Below are positions 16,866 to 24,272 of a DNA stretch of 46,949 nucleotides, one piece after another. Origin of the DNA: Teichococcus vastitatis (GTDB lineage Bacteria; Pseudomonadota; Alphaproteobacteria; Acetobacterales; Acetobacteraceae); assembly GCF_003604215.1 (NCBI RefSeq), contig NZ_QXGS01000022.1:1-46949 (forward strand), read 5' to 3'. Position numbers and translations under genes: made by a program. Position 1 is the first letter of the stretch; every line of letters starts with the position of its first letter. The notes beneath the pieces are model-generated. The model was not told where the DNA came from, made no database searches, and was given only the letters and a program-made list of their open reading frames with translations.

Positions 16866-18854
16866 TCAGCGGGCGCGCACGGCGTGCAGGTACTGGAAGT
16901 GGCGGTCATACTGGCCGAGCACGTCCTGGATCAGCTCCTCCCGCGTCAGGCCCATCACGTCGTAATCCTGGCTGCCATCCTCCAGGAACACCTCGGCGCG
17001 GTAGTAGTGCTCCCGCTGTTCCGCCTCCTCGGCGCTCTCGAAATAGCTGAAGCTGGGCAGGACGTATTCGCGCAGGCGCAGGCTGTAATGGAATTCCTCC
17101 GGGGCGCCCGGCATGGAGATCAGCCGGAGCCGCCCTTCCCTTTGCTGCAGTTCGGCCTCCAGGCCGCGGCCGCGCAGCTCGGCGGCGACGGCTTCCAGCG
17201 CCGGCGCGGCCACGCCGTGGAGGAAGCCCAGCACTTCCTCCCGCCGCGGATAGCTCAGGATGCCGTGCAACTGGCGTTCCCAGGAGCGGTTCTGCCGCGG
17301 CGGCAGGCTCTGGGCCAGGGCGTTGTGCCGCAGCCCTTCCCGGGCCAGCCCGCGCCAGAGGCCGTAGCAGATCAGCAGCATCATCACGGTGAACGGCAGG
17401 GCGCTGACGATGGCCGCCGTTTGCAGCGCCTGCAGGCCGCCCGTGGCCAGCAGCACGGCCGCGATCACCCCGGACGACACCGCCCAGAAGATGCGCTGTG
17501 GCATCGGCACATGCTCCTGCCCGCCGGCGGCGATGGTGCTGACCACCAGCGCCGCGCTGTCGGCCGAGGTGATAAAAAAGGTCACGATCAGCAGCATGGC
17601 GAGCCAGGAGCTGACCAGCGACAGCGGAAACTGCTCCAGGAACACGAACAGGGACATGGTCACGTCCTGCTGCACGGTGCGGGACACCGCCTCGGTGACG
17701 CCGGTCAGGTGCAGGTGGAGCGCGCTGTCGCCGAAAACGGTCATCCAGGCGAAGGTGAAGCCGGCCGGCACCAGCAGCACGCCGAGCACGAATTCCCGGA
17801 TGGTCCGCCCGCGCGAGATCCGGGCGATGAACATGCCCACGAAGGGCGACCAGGCGATCCACCAGCCCCAGTAGAACAAGGTCCAGTCGCCCAGCCAGTC
17901 CTTGGGATCATAGGCGTACATGTTGAAGGTGCGCACCGCGAACTGGTCGATGTAGCCGCCCAGGTTCTGCACAAAGGTCCGCAGCAGAAAGGTGGTCGGC
18001 CCGACCACGAACACGAAGGCCATCAGCAGGCTGGCCATGATCAGGTTGGCGTTGGACAGCAGGCGGATGCCCTTGTCGAGACCCGACACCACCGACAACG
18101 TCGCCAGGGCGGTGATCACCGCGATCAGGACGACCTGCGTGACGAAGCCGACCGGCACGCCGGCCATGTGCGACAGCCCGGCATTGACCTGCAGCGCACC
18201 GAGCCCGAGCGAGGTGGCGACGCCGAACATGGTGCCGATCACCGCGAAAATGTCCACCGCATGCCCGATCGGGCCGTGGATGCGCTCGCCCACCAGCGGG
18301 TACAGCGCCGAGCGCAGGGTCAGCGGCAGACCGTGGCGGAAGCTGAAATAGGCCAGGCTGAGGCCGACCACCGCATAGATCGCCCAGGCATGCAGCCCCC
18401 AATGGAAGTAGCTCAGCCGCATGGCCGCCCGCGCGGCGGCGATGCTGGCCGGCTCGCCCTCGGGCGGGGCCATGAAATGCGTTACCGGCTCGGCCACGCC
18501 GAAAAACACCAGCCCGATGCCCATGCCGGCGCTGAACAGCATGGCGAACCAGGCGCCGTAGCTGAACTGCGGCTCGGAATGGTTGGGTCCGAGGCGCACA
18601 CGGCCATGGCTGCTGACCGCCAGCCCGACCACGAAGATCAGGAAGCCGGCCACCGCCAGCAGGTAGAACCAGCCCAGCTCCTCGGTGATCCAGGACTGCG
18701 CGGCGCTGAAGGTGGCCGAAGCGGTGTCGGGCAGCAGGGCACCGAACAACACGAAGGCGATGATCAGGGCCGCGGCCCAGATCGCAACGACACGGTCCGG
18801 CCGGGACGTGGCGGCGGGTCGGCCTGCGGAGCCTGACGAAGCGGGGTCGGCCAT
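16866..18854 (-). CDS. betT: BCCT family choline/betaine transporter (BetT type)
   Basis: Inner-membrane proton- or sodium-coupled uptake of choline or another quaternary amine for osmoprotection. 662 residues from the ATG at 18854, which has a perfect GGAGG five bases upstream; the open frame further upstream is spurious. Twelve membrane helices lie in residues about 20-495, with the BCCT motifs [15 protein letters not shown] (110-124), [16 protein letters not shown] (about 149-164) and [29 protein letters not shown] (about 330-360). A long hydrophilic C-terminal tail (about 510-662) is typical of E. coli-type BetT choline carriers (677 residues) and acts in osmotic control. No betA/betB genes are adjacent, so substrate is a family-based inference. 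Confidence 0.9.
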   Translation of the reverse strand: MADPASSGSAGRPAATSRPDRVVAIWAAALIIAFVLFGALLPDTASATFSAAQSWITEELGWFYLLAVAGFLIFVVGLAVSSHGRVRLGPNHSEPQFSYGAWFAMLFSAGMGIGLVFFGVAEPVTHFMAPPEGEPASIAAARAAMRLSYFHWGLHAWAIYAVVGLSLAYFSFRHGLPLTLRSALYPLVGERIHGPIGHAVDIFAVIGTMFGVATSLGLGALQVNAGLSHMAGVPVGFVTQVVLIAVITALATLSVVSGLDKGIRLLSNANLIMASLLMAFVFVVGPTTFLLRTFVQNLGGYIDQFAVRTFNMYAYDPKDWLGDWTLFYWGWWIAWSPFVGMFIARISRGRTIREFVLGVLLVPAGFTFAWMTVFGDSALHLHLTGVTEAVSRTVQQDVTMSLFVFLEQFPLSLVSSWLAMLLIVTFFITSADSAALVVSTIAAGGQEHVPMPQRIFWAVSSGVIAAVLLATGGLQALQTAAIVSALPFTVMMLLICYGLWRGLAREGLRHNALAQSLPPRQNRSWERQLHGILSYPRREEVLGFLHGVAAPALEAVAAELRGRGLEAELQQREGRLRLISMPGAPEEFHYSLRLREYVLPSFSYFESAEEAEQREHYYRAEVFLEDGSQDYDVMGLTREELIQDVLGQYDRHFQYLHAVRAR

Positions 18855-19055
18855 GCGTGCCTCCTCGTGACAATCGGTTTCCAGGGGCGGATGTGCCCGG
18901 GCAACGTCAGCCCGGCACAGGGGTTGCGGTGCCGCGCCGGCGCCGGGCCGCCGCCACGGCCACATCCTTGGGTTGCATCGCACCACAGGACCGGCCATGC
19001 AGCCGCAGCCGCGGAAACCGCCGGCCCCGATCCGGCGGCGTTGATGGAGGCCCCA

Positions 19056-19745
19056 ATGAACGCGTTCAACCGCACCGGCCTGCTGGCTCTGGCGCTGGCC
19101 GGCCTGGCCGGCTGCAGTCCCAGCTATTCGCCGGATCATTATTCCAGCCGTGCCGTGCAGCAGGCCAACAAGGTCGAGCCCGGCGTGGTGATCGGCCGGC
19201 GGCAGATCGAGATCTCGGCCGATGGCACCACGGGCGCGGTGAGCGGCGCCGCGGCGGGCGGCGTGGCCGGCACGCGGGTCGGCGGCGGCGACATCACCTC
19301 GGCCTTCGCCGGCATCGGCGGCGGGCTGATCGGGGGGCTGCTGGGCACCGCGGTGGAAAAGGGCGTCGGCTCCAGCCCCGGCTACGAGTACATCGTGCGC
19401 AAGCCGAATGGCGAGCTGATCTCCGTGGTGCAGCGGGACGAGACTCCGCTGGCGATCGGCCAGAAGGTCCTGGTGATCGCCGGAAACCAAGCGCGCATCG
19501 TGGCCGATTATACCGTGCCCAACGTGAACCCGCCGGCCCCCGCGCCAGTTCCGGTGCCCGGCACCGACACAGTGATGGTGCCGCACGATCCCTCCGCCGC
19601 AGCAGGGGCCGACGCGGCCCTGCCGCCTGCCCCGCCGGTTCCGGCCACGGCGCCGGTCGATGCGACGCCGGCCGTCGCATCGGCCGCGGCAACGGAGCCG
19701 GCGGTTCCGGCGGTGCTCCCTGCCCCTGCGGCCGCGGCCCCCTGA
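19056..19745 (+). CDS. Glycine-zipper outer membrane lipoprotein (SlyB/Pcp-like)
   Basis: 229 residues. A lipoprotein signal ends in LAGC with the acylated Cys at residue 20. Residues about 58-105 are a Gly/Ala-rich glycine zipper ([18 protein letters not shown]...[15 protein letters not shown]), followed by the SlyB-type soluble segment [21 protein letters not shown]...GQKVLVI...ARIV (about 109-150). The last 75 residues are a Pro/Ala-rich tail, longer than in typical SlyB (about 155 residues) and probably cell-wall facing or unstructured. The ATG at 19056 has GGAGG five bases upstream; an earlier ATG at 19044 overlaps that site and is less likely. Divergent from betT across 201 bases. Confidence 0.85.
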   Translation: MNAFNRTGLLALALAGLAGCSPSYSPDHYSSRAVQQANKVEPGVVIGRRQIEISADGTTGAVSGAAAGGVAGTRVGGGDITSAFAGIGGGLIGGLLGTAVEKGVGSSPGYEYIVRKPNGELISVVQRDETPLAIGQKVLVIAGNQARIVADYTVPNVNPPAPAPVPVPGTDTVMVPHDPSAAAGADAALPPAPPVPATAPVDATPAVASAAATEPAVPAVLPAPAAAAP

Positions 19746-19801
19746 TCCGCCTCGCGGGCAGCCCCCTTTCCGATCCCGCCGCAGGAGTCCACATTCGCCC
19801 C

Positions 19802-20014
19802 ATGGCCGACCGAATCGAAATCACCCTCAATGGAGAGTCGCGGTTCATCCAGCCCGCCGTGACGGTGGCCGAGCTGCTGGCCCATCTGAGCCTCGACACC
19901 CGTCGCGTGGCGGTGGAGCGCAACCTGGAAACCGTGCCGCGCGCCGCCTTCGGCGACACCGCGCTGCACCAGGGCGACACGCTGGAGATCGCCCACTTCA
20001 TCGGTGGCTTCTGA
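19802..20014 (+). CDS. thiS: Sulfur carrier protein ThiS-like
   Basis: 70-residue beta-grasp protein. ThiS is adenylated by ThiF and carries sulfur as a C-terminal thiocarboxylate for thiazole synthesis by ThiG. Family features: [23 protein letters not shown] (7-29), [12 protein letters not shown] (37-48) and the end [12 protein letters not shown]. Unusually one residue, Phe70, follows the Gly-Gly that should be the C-terminus, so either the protein needs processing or it is not a working carrier. thiG, thiF and thiO are not beside it. The stop overlaps the next ATG by one base. Confidence 0.85.
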   Translation: MADRIEITLNGESRFIQPAVTVAELLAHLSLDTRRVAVERNLETVPRAAFGDTALHQGDTLEIAHFIGGF

Positions 20015-20280
20015 TGCGGCGGCGCCGCTGGATGGTGGTCGGGCTGATGCTGCCCTGGATTCTGCCCGCCGCGGCCCAGACCCCGCCGGGCCGGGTGACC
20101 TTGTTCCAGGAGCTGGACCAGTCGATGGAAGCGCTGCTGAACGAGGGCTGGACGATCACCGACATCGCCGGCAACCTCGGCGGGGTGTCCTACCTGCTGC
20201 AGAAGAACAACAAGTGGGTCACCTGCCAGGTGATCACCCGCCGGGAAGACAGCCGCAGCCGCTGCATGGCGCTGAACTGA
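20014..20280 (+). CDS. Small secreted hypothetical protein, 88 aa
   Basis: N-terminal signal peptide ([22 protein letters not shown], probable cleavage after AAA) followed by about 66 residues: an amphipathic helix (LFQELDQSMEALLNEGWTITDIAG) and a beta-rich end (VSYLLQKNNKWVTCQVITRREDSRSRCMALN) with two cysteines that could form a disulfide. The ATG at 20014 shares a base with the thiS stop, so they are coupled. It resembles small periplasmic proteins of unknown function seen in Rhodospirillales; I do not recognise a named family. It converges with the efflux transporter gene, ten bases away. Confidence 0.75.
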   Translation: MRRRRWMVVGLMLPWILPAAAQTPPGRVTLFQELDQSMEALLNEGWTITDIAGNLGGVSYLLQKNNKWVTCQVITRREDSRSRCMALN

Positions 20281-20290
20281 GCCACGCCGC

Positions 20291-21862
20291 TCAATGGGCG
20301 TCGCCTACGCCGCGCGGGCGGCGCAGCATCAGCACCAGCGGCAGGCAGCCCAGAAACAGCAGCGCCATCACCACCAGCACGTCGTTATAGGCCAGCACCA
20401 GCGCCTGCTGCGCCACCATGGTCCTGATGCGGCCGAGCGCGGCCATGTCCGCGGCCCCGCCGAGTTGCCGCTCCATGGCGCCGGACAGTGTCGACCAGTA
20501 CTGGTTCACTTCGGGCCGGGCCCAGTTGAGCTGCTCCGTCAGGTGCAGCCGGTGGCCGAAGGAGCGGTCCTTGACCAGGGTGTTGATGCCGGCAAGCCCC
20601 ACCGCGCCACCCAGGTTGCGCATCAGGTTGTACAGCCCCGAGGCACCCTTGAGCTGCGCCGGCGCCACCGTGCCGAGCGCGATCTGGTTCAGCGGCGCCA
20701 TGCACAGCATCATGGCGACGCCACGCAGCCCGAGCGGAAAGGCCATCTGCGGAAAGCCGCTCTGCACCGTCAGCCGCGCGGTTTCCCACGCCGCCCAGAA
20801 GAACAGCACCAGTCCGCAGGCCAGCAGGATGCGCGGATCGAAGCGCGCCAGCAGCCGGCCGACAAAGGGTGCGGCGACGAACATGCAGGCGCCGGTGATG
20901 AACATCACCTCGCCAATCTGCAGCGAATTGTAGCCCCGCACCCGCCCCAGAAAGAGCGGGATCAGGTAGACCGAGCCGTACAGCCCGATGCCGAGGATGA
21001 AGGCGAACAGGCAGCCGATGGCGAAGTTGCGGTCGCGGAAGGCGCGGAGATCGACGATCGGCTCCGGCCGCGTCAGCGCCCGCCAGAAGAAGGCGATGCC
21101 GGCGACGACGCACAGGAGGCTGAGATCGCGCACCGCCTCGTCCTGCAGCCAGTCCCAGCGCGGTCCTTCCTCCATCACGTATTCCAGGCTGCCCAGGAAG
21201 CAGGCCATGGCCAGCAGGCCCCACCAGTCGAAGCGGCGCAGCAGCCCGTGATCCGGCCTGTCGATGTCCACCGTGTTCCAGACCACGAGGGCGATCACCG
21301 CGCCCACCGGCACGTTGATCAGGAACAGCCAGTGCCATGAAAAGCTCTGCGTCAGCCAGCCGCCCAGCGTCGGGCCGATGGTGGGCGCCAGCGTCGCGGT
21401 CAGGCCGATGATCACCGTGGCCGTGGCGCGCTTCTCGCGCGGGAACAGCATGAAGGAGGCGGCGAACACCGTCGGGATCATCGCGCCGCCGATGAAGCCC
21501 TGCGCCGCGCGGAAGGCGATCATGGCGCCGAGATTGGAGGCCATGGCGCAGAACAGCGAGAACACGGTGAAGCCGGCGGCCGAGGCGGTGAACAGCACCC
21601 GGGTCGACAACAGCCGCGACAGGAAGCCCGACAGCGGGATCATGACGATCTCGGCGATCAGGTAGGAGGTCTGCACCCAGCTCGCCTCGTCCGGGCTGGC
21701 GGCCAGGCCGGCCTGGATCTCCGAGATAGAGGCGGAGACGATCTGGATGTCCAGGATCGCCATGAACATGCCGAACACCATGGCCATGAAGCCGATGCGC
21801 GACTTTAGGGTCAGGGCCGGCGCGGCGGGCGCGCCCGCCTCGGCCGCCGTGGTGGCGCTCAT
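20291..21862 (-). CDS. MFS multidrug efflux transporter, DHA2 family (EmrB-like)
   Basis: Proton-driven drug exporter of the 14-TM DHA2 family that works with the adjacent HlyD-type adaptor and an outer membrane channel. 523 residues from the ATG at 21862 (GAGGA 7 bases upstream), normal for EmrB. The first helix carries FMAILDIQIVSASISEIQ, a variant of the LDxTIVNVALP motif; motif C is seen as GPTLGGWL after TLAPTIG. A typical loop EVNQYWSTL...TMVAQQALVLAYNDVL precedes the last helix, as in EmrB. Separated from the adaptor gene by 10 bases. Likely controlled by the divergent TetR regulator through palindromes at 23052 and 23117. The exported compound is unknown. Confidence 0.93.
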   Translation of the reverse strand: MSATTAAEAGAPAAPALTLKSRIGFMAMVFGMFMAILDIQIVSASISEIQAGLAASPDEASWVQTSYLIAEIVMIPLSGFLSRLLSTRVLFTASAAGFTVFSLFCAMASNLGAMIAFRAAQGFIGGAMIPTVFAASFMLFPREKRATATVIIGLTATLAPTIGPTLGGWLTQSFSWHWLFLINVPVGAVIALVVWNTVDIDRPDHGLLRRFDWWGLLAMACFLGSLEYVMEEGPRWDWLQDEAVRDLSLLCVVAGIAFFWRALTRPEPIVDLRAFRDRNFAIGCLFAFILGIGLYGSVYLIPLFLGRVRGYNSLQIGEVMFITGACMFVAAPFVGRLLARFDPRILLACGLVLFFWAAWETARLTVQSGFPQMAFPLGLRGVAMMLCMAPLNQIALGTVAPAQLKGASGLYNLMRNLGGAVGLAGINTLVKDRSFGHRLHLTEQLNWARPEVNQYWSTLSGAMERQLGGAADMAALGRIRTMVAQQALVLAYNDVLVVMALLFLGCLPLVLMLRRPRGVGDAH

Positions 21863-21872
21863 GCCAGGGTCC

Positions 21873-23039
21873 TCAGCGCAGCCCGAGCGTCGCCCCCGCG
21901 GCGGCCAGCACGCCACGCGGGGCTTCCGGATCGGCACGGGTGTCCACCTCGGCGACCACCGAAAGGCCGGGGCGCAGCCGCGCCACCGCCCCGGCCGGCT
22001 GGCCGGGTTCCAGCACCAGCTTCACCGGCACGCGCTGCACGATCTTGGTGAAGTTGCCGGTGGCGTTCTCCGGCGGCAGCAGGCTGAACTCGCTGCCCGT
22101 GGCGGGGGCGAAGCTGTCCACATGGCCGTGCAGCGCGTGGCCCGGAATGGCATCCACGCGGATCTCGACCGGCTGGCCCGGCCGCATGCGCTCCAGCTGG
22201 GTTTCCTTGAAATTGGCCGTGACGAACAGCGCCTCGGCGCGCGGCGCCACGGCGATCAGCTGTTGCCCCGGCCGCACCCGCTGCCCGAGTTGCGCGGCCC
22301 GGTTGCCGGCGATGCCGTCGAACGGCGCGCGGATCTCGGTGTAGGTCAGGGTGATGGCGGCCATATTGGCCGCGGCCGCGGCCTGGTCGCGCTTCGCCTG
22401 GGCCTGGGCGAGCTGCGCCTCCTGCACCGGCACCGCCTGCCGGCGCACCGCCAGCTCCGCCTCGGCGGCGGCCACGGCGGCCTCGGCCTTGCGCTGGTCG
22501 GCCAGCGCCTGGTCGTTGGACTGGCGCGACGACCAGCCACCGCCCACCAGGGCCTGGGTGCGGCGGGCATCGGCCTCGGCCCGCACCTGCTCGGCCAGCG
22601 CCTGCTCGCGCTGCGCCTCGGCGGCGCCGATCTGCGCGCGCAGCTGCTCCAGGGTCTGCCGCGCCGTCAGCACCACGGCATCGGCCTCGGCCAGGGCGGC
22701 GCGTGATTGCGCCAGCTGCAGCCGGACATCGCGGTCATCCAGGCGCAGCAGCACCTGCCCGCGGCTCACCGGCTGGTTGTCCGCGACCTCGATGGCGATC
22801 ACATCAGCCTCGACACGCGGCGTCAGCACCACGATGTCGCCCTGCACATAGGCGTCGTCCGTTTCCGCCAGGAAGCGGCCGGTGGTCCAGTACCAATTGC
22901 CGCCCAGCAGCAGGACCAACAACAGCAGGGGCGGCAGGATGCGCAGCAGCCAGCGGCGCACCGGGCGGCGGGGCTTCTCCGGCGCCGATGCCGGCTGGGC
23001 GGCTTCGGCCGGAACCGGCGGTGAAACGGGAGCGTTCAT
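21873..23039 (-). CDS. HlyD/EmrA family efflux periplasmic adaptor
   Basis: Membrane fusion protein linking the DHA2 exporter to an outer membrane channel. 388 residues: cytoplasmic N-terminus, one membrane helix (about 30-47), a biotinyl-lipoyl half-motif with TDDAYVQGDIVVLTPRVEADV (about 60-80), a long alpha-helical hairpin rich in Ala, Gln and Arg (about 105-225), the second lipoyl half TEIRAPFDGIAGN (about 233-245) and the beta-barrel with ALFVTANFKETQLERMRPGQPVEIRVDA. First gene of the efflux operon. Its start lies only 13 bases from the near edge of the first palindrome, so repressor binding there should block transcription. Confidence 0.93.
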   Translation of the reverse strand: MNAPVSPPVPAEAAQPASAPEKPRRPVRRWLLRILPPLLLLVLLLGGNWYWTTGRFLAETDDAYVQGDIVVLTPRVEADVIAIEVADNQPVSRGQVLLRLDDRDVRLQLAQSRAALAEADAVVLTARQTLEQLRAQIGAAEAQREQALAEQVRAEADARRTQALVGGGWSSRQSNDQALADQRKAEAAVAAAEAELAVRRQAVPVQEAQLAQAQAKRDQAAAAANMAAITLTYTEIRAPFDGIAGNRAAQLGQRVRPGQQLIAVAPRAEALFVTANFKETQLERMRPGQPVEIRVDAIPGHALHGHVDSFAPATGSEFSLLPPENATGNFTKIVQRVPVKLVLEPGQPAGAVARLRPGLSVVAEVDTRADPEAPRGVLAAAGATLGLR

Positions 23040-23051
23040 CAGGCCTTCCTA

Positions 23052-23070
23052 GAACTGAACGGTTCAGTTC
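23052..23070. promoter_or_regulatory. TetR-type operator, copy 1 (efflux operon side)
   Basis: GAACTGAAC-G-GTTCAGTTC, a perfect 9+1+9 palindrome between the divergent efflux adaptor and TetR genes. A further GGTTCAAC half-site-like sequence follows directly. Centre at 23061, 65 bases from the centre of copy 2. Confidence 0.85.
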
Positions 23071-23098
23071 GGTTCAACACGCCTCAACTGCCTCCGAA

Positions 23099-23111
23099 GA
23101 CTTCCGAAGTC
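23099..23111. repeat. Small 13-base palindrome between the two operators
   Basis: GACTTC-C-GAAGTC, a perfect 6+1+6 palindrome, preceded by a related CTCCGAAGAC copy. It is unrelated in sequence to the two 19-base operators and could be a site for another protein or part of the promoter. Confidence 0.35.
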
Positions 23112-23116
23112 AAGCT

Positions 23117-23135
23117 GAACTGAACCGTTCAGTTC
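23117..23135. promoter_or_regulatory. TetR-type operator, copy 2 (regulator side)
   Basis: GAACTGAAC-C-GTTCAGTTC, the same 9+1+9 palindrome as copy 1 with only the central base complemented. It ends 17 bases before the TetR start, which predicts autorepression. Confidence 0.85.
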
Positions 23136-23152
23136 CTTCTTGCGCAAAGGCA

Positions 23153-23851
23153 ATGTCTCGCCCTACCACCCGCATCATGTCCGATCCCGCTGTTCTGCCC
23201 GAGGCAGGCACCTCACCGAAGCGCCGCGCCATCCGGGAAGCGGCGGCGGAGCTGTTCATGGCCGAGGGCTTCGGCGCCGTGTCCATGGATGCGGTGGCGC
23301 GTGCCGCCCAGGTGTCGAAGGCCACGCTCTACGCGCATTTCGCCGGCAAGGAAGCCCTGTTCACCGACATCATCGAGAGCCATTGCACGCAGATGCAGGC
23401 CATGATGGAGGGAGCGCTGCCGACCCGCTCCCCGGCGCTGGAGGACGCCCTGGCGGAGCTGGGCCGGCGCTGGCTGGAGTTCCTGCTCCTCCCGCGGGTC
23501 CGCGCGCTGCACCGGGTGGTGATCAGCGAAGGAGTCCGCTTCCCGCATCTGGCCCGAGGCTTCTACGAGGCGGGACCGCAGACGGTGCGGCGCTGGCTGG
23601 CCGGCTGGATGGCGCGGCAGCAGCAGGCCGGGCGGCTGCGCCCGGATGCCGATCCGCGCTTGGTGGCCGACCAGTTCCTGGCCCTGTTGCGCAGCGACAC
23701 CTTTCTGCGGGCCGTGCTCGGCCTGCCGCCGGAACAGCCCGGCGGCGACGTGCGGGAAGCGGCGGCAGAGGCGGCGCGGGCGGTGGCGCGGCTCTACGGG
23801 GCCGCTGTTTCTCCGGCCGCGGACGCCGCGCCGGACAAGGCGCCGGATTGA
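23153..23851 (+). CDS. TetR/AcrR family transcriptional regulator
   Basis: 232 residues. The N-terminal helix-turn-helix lies at about 23-70 (RRAIREAAAELFMAEGFGAVSMDAVARAAQVSKATLYAHFAGKEALFTDII), with the usual KATLYAHF recognition end. The C-terminal ligand domain fits the AefR-like/TetR_C group (LALLRSDTFLRAVLG near the end). It is divergent from the EmrAB-type efflux operon and two identical palindromes lie in between, so it is very probably the local repressor of the efflux genes and of itself. Start: the ATG at 23153 has AAAGG only two bases upstream; the ATG at 23177 (MSDPAV) is a reasonable alternative and would leave a 41-base leader after the operator. Confidence 0.92.
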   Translation: MSRPTTRIMSDPAVLPEAGTSPKRRAIREAAAELFMAEGFGAVSMDAVARAAQVSKATLYAHFAGKEALFTDIIESHCTQMQAMMEGALPTRSPALEDALAELGRRWLEFLLLPRVRALHRVVISEGVRFPHLARGFYEAGPQTVRRWLAGWMARQQQAGRLRPDADPRLVADQFLALLRSDTFLRAVLGLPPEQPGGDVREAAAEAARAVARLYGAAVSPAADAAPDKAPD

Positions 23852-23859
23852 CAGCCGGC

Positions 23860-23889
23860 CGCGCATCCTCACTTGAATCAGGATGCGCG
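23860..23889. terminator. 10 bp hairpin after the TetR gene
   Basis: CGCGCATCCT (23860-23869) pairs perfectly with AGGATGCGCG (23880-23889) around a ten-base loop, starting nine bases after the TetR stop. No T-run follows. Probable transcript end or RNA stabiliser for the regulator gene. Confidence 0.5.
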
Positions 23890-24050
23890 CCACCCGATCG
23901 GAGAGTTTCCCCCGGCTGTGCGGTTCCGCACCCGAGCCCGCCTGCACCCTGGCCTTCTTCTCGTCAGATTTCCGCTTTGTTAACGAAGCCCACGGAAAAA
24001 AACCGGCGGAGCTTCAAAAACCTCTTTGCGTGCGAGGGCGACATCTCTAT

Positions 24051-24272
24051 ATGCGCCGCCAGACGCAGTACGCACGTGCCTCTGGCCCCAGGCCGGCCCA
24101 ACACCGGCCAAAGGTTTACGCAACGACGTCAAGCGTTCTGGCAACCCCGGCAAGGGCGCAAGCCCGATACCGGCCACTTCTGGTCGCTGGTTCGTTAGAC
24201 CGTTTCGTCAACTTGGGGCCGCAGCCTGGAAGGGCCGGTCCTCCGTATCTGGATGGGAGGATGGTGCGATGA
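24051..24272 (+). CDS. Possible leader ORF upstream of ornithine decarboxylase, 73 aa
   Basis: ATG at 24051 with GAGGG 12 bases upstream; the frame reads 73 residues starting MRRQTQYARASGPRP, with 12 Arg and many Pro, and ends at a TGA that overlaps the ODC start codon (ATGA at 24269-24272). Its 3' part covers the TCCTCC/GGAGGA hairpin, so a translating ribosome would open it. It may be a regulatory leader peptide or a chance frame in a structured RNA; Arg/Pro richness is also what GC-rich noncoding DNA gives. It is not similar in sequence to the gammaproteobacterial speFL peptide. Confidence 0.3.
   Translation: MRRQTQYARASGPRPAQHRPKVYATTSSVLATPARAQARYRPLLVAGSLDRFVNLGPQPGRAGPPYLDGRMVR
24147..24173 (+). 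promoter_or_regulatory. Leader hairpin with GNRA tetraloop
   Basis: GGGC (24154-24157) and GCCC (24162-24165) close a GCAA tetraloop, and flanking CCGG segments (24147-24150 and 24170-24173) can extend the helix past a small internal loop. GNRA-capped helices of this kind are typical of structured regulatory RNAs. A second strong helix, GGCCGG/CCGGCC, lies about 40 bases upstream. Confidence 0.45.
24239..24261 (+). promoter_or_regulatory. Shine-Dalgarno-sequestering hairpin of the ODC gene
   Basis: TCCTCC (24239-24244) is exactly complementary to GGAGGA (24256-24261), which is the ribosome binding site of the ODC gene (ATG at 24269). The 6 bp helix with an 11-base loop would block initiation unless opened by an alternative fold or a translating ribosome. 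Confidence 0.6.

Larger units (their letters stand above)
23852..24268 (+). other. 417-base leader/intergenic region before ornithine decarboxylase
   Basis: Holds a 10 bp hairpin just after the TetR stop, then a structured leader from about 24000 on: a possible upstream ORF at 24051, hairpins at about 24092-24111 and 24147-24173, and a ribosome-site-sequestering hairpin at 24239-24261. Alphaproteobacterial ornithine decarboxylase genes are known to have a conserved structured leader (the speF RNA motif); this region is in the right place to be one, but I cannot align it to the consensus here. Confidence 0.6.
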
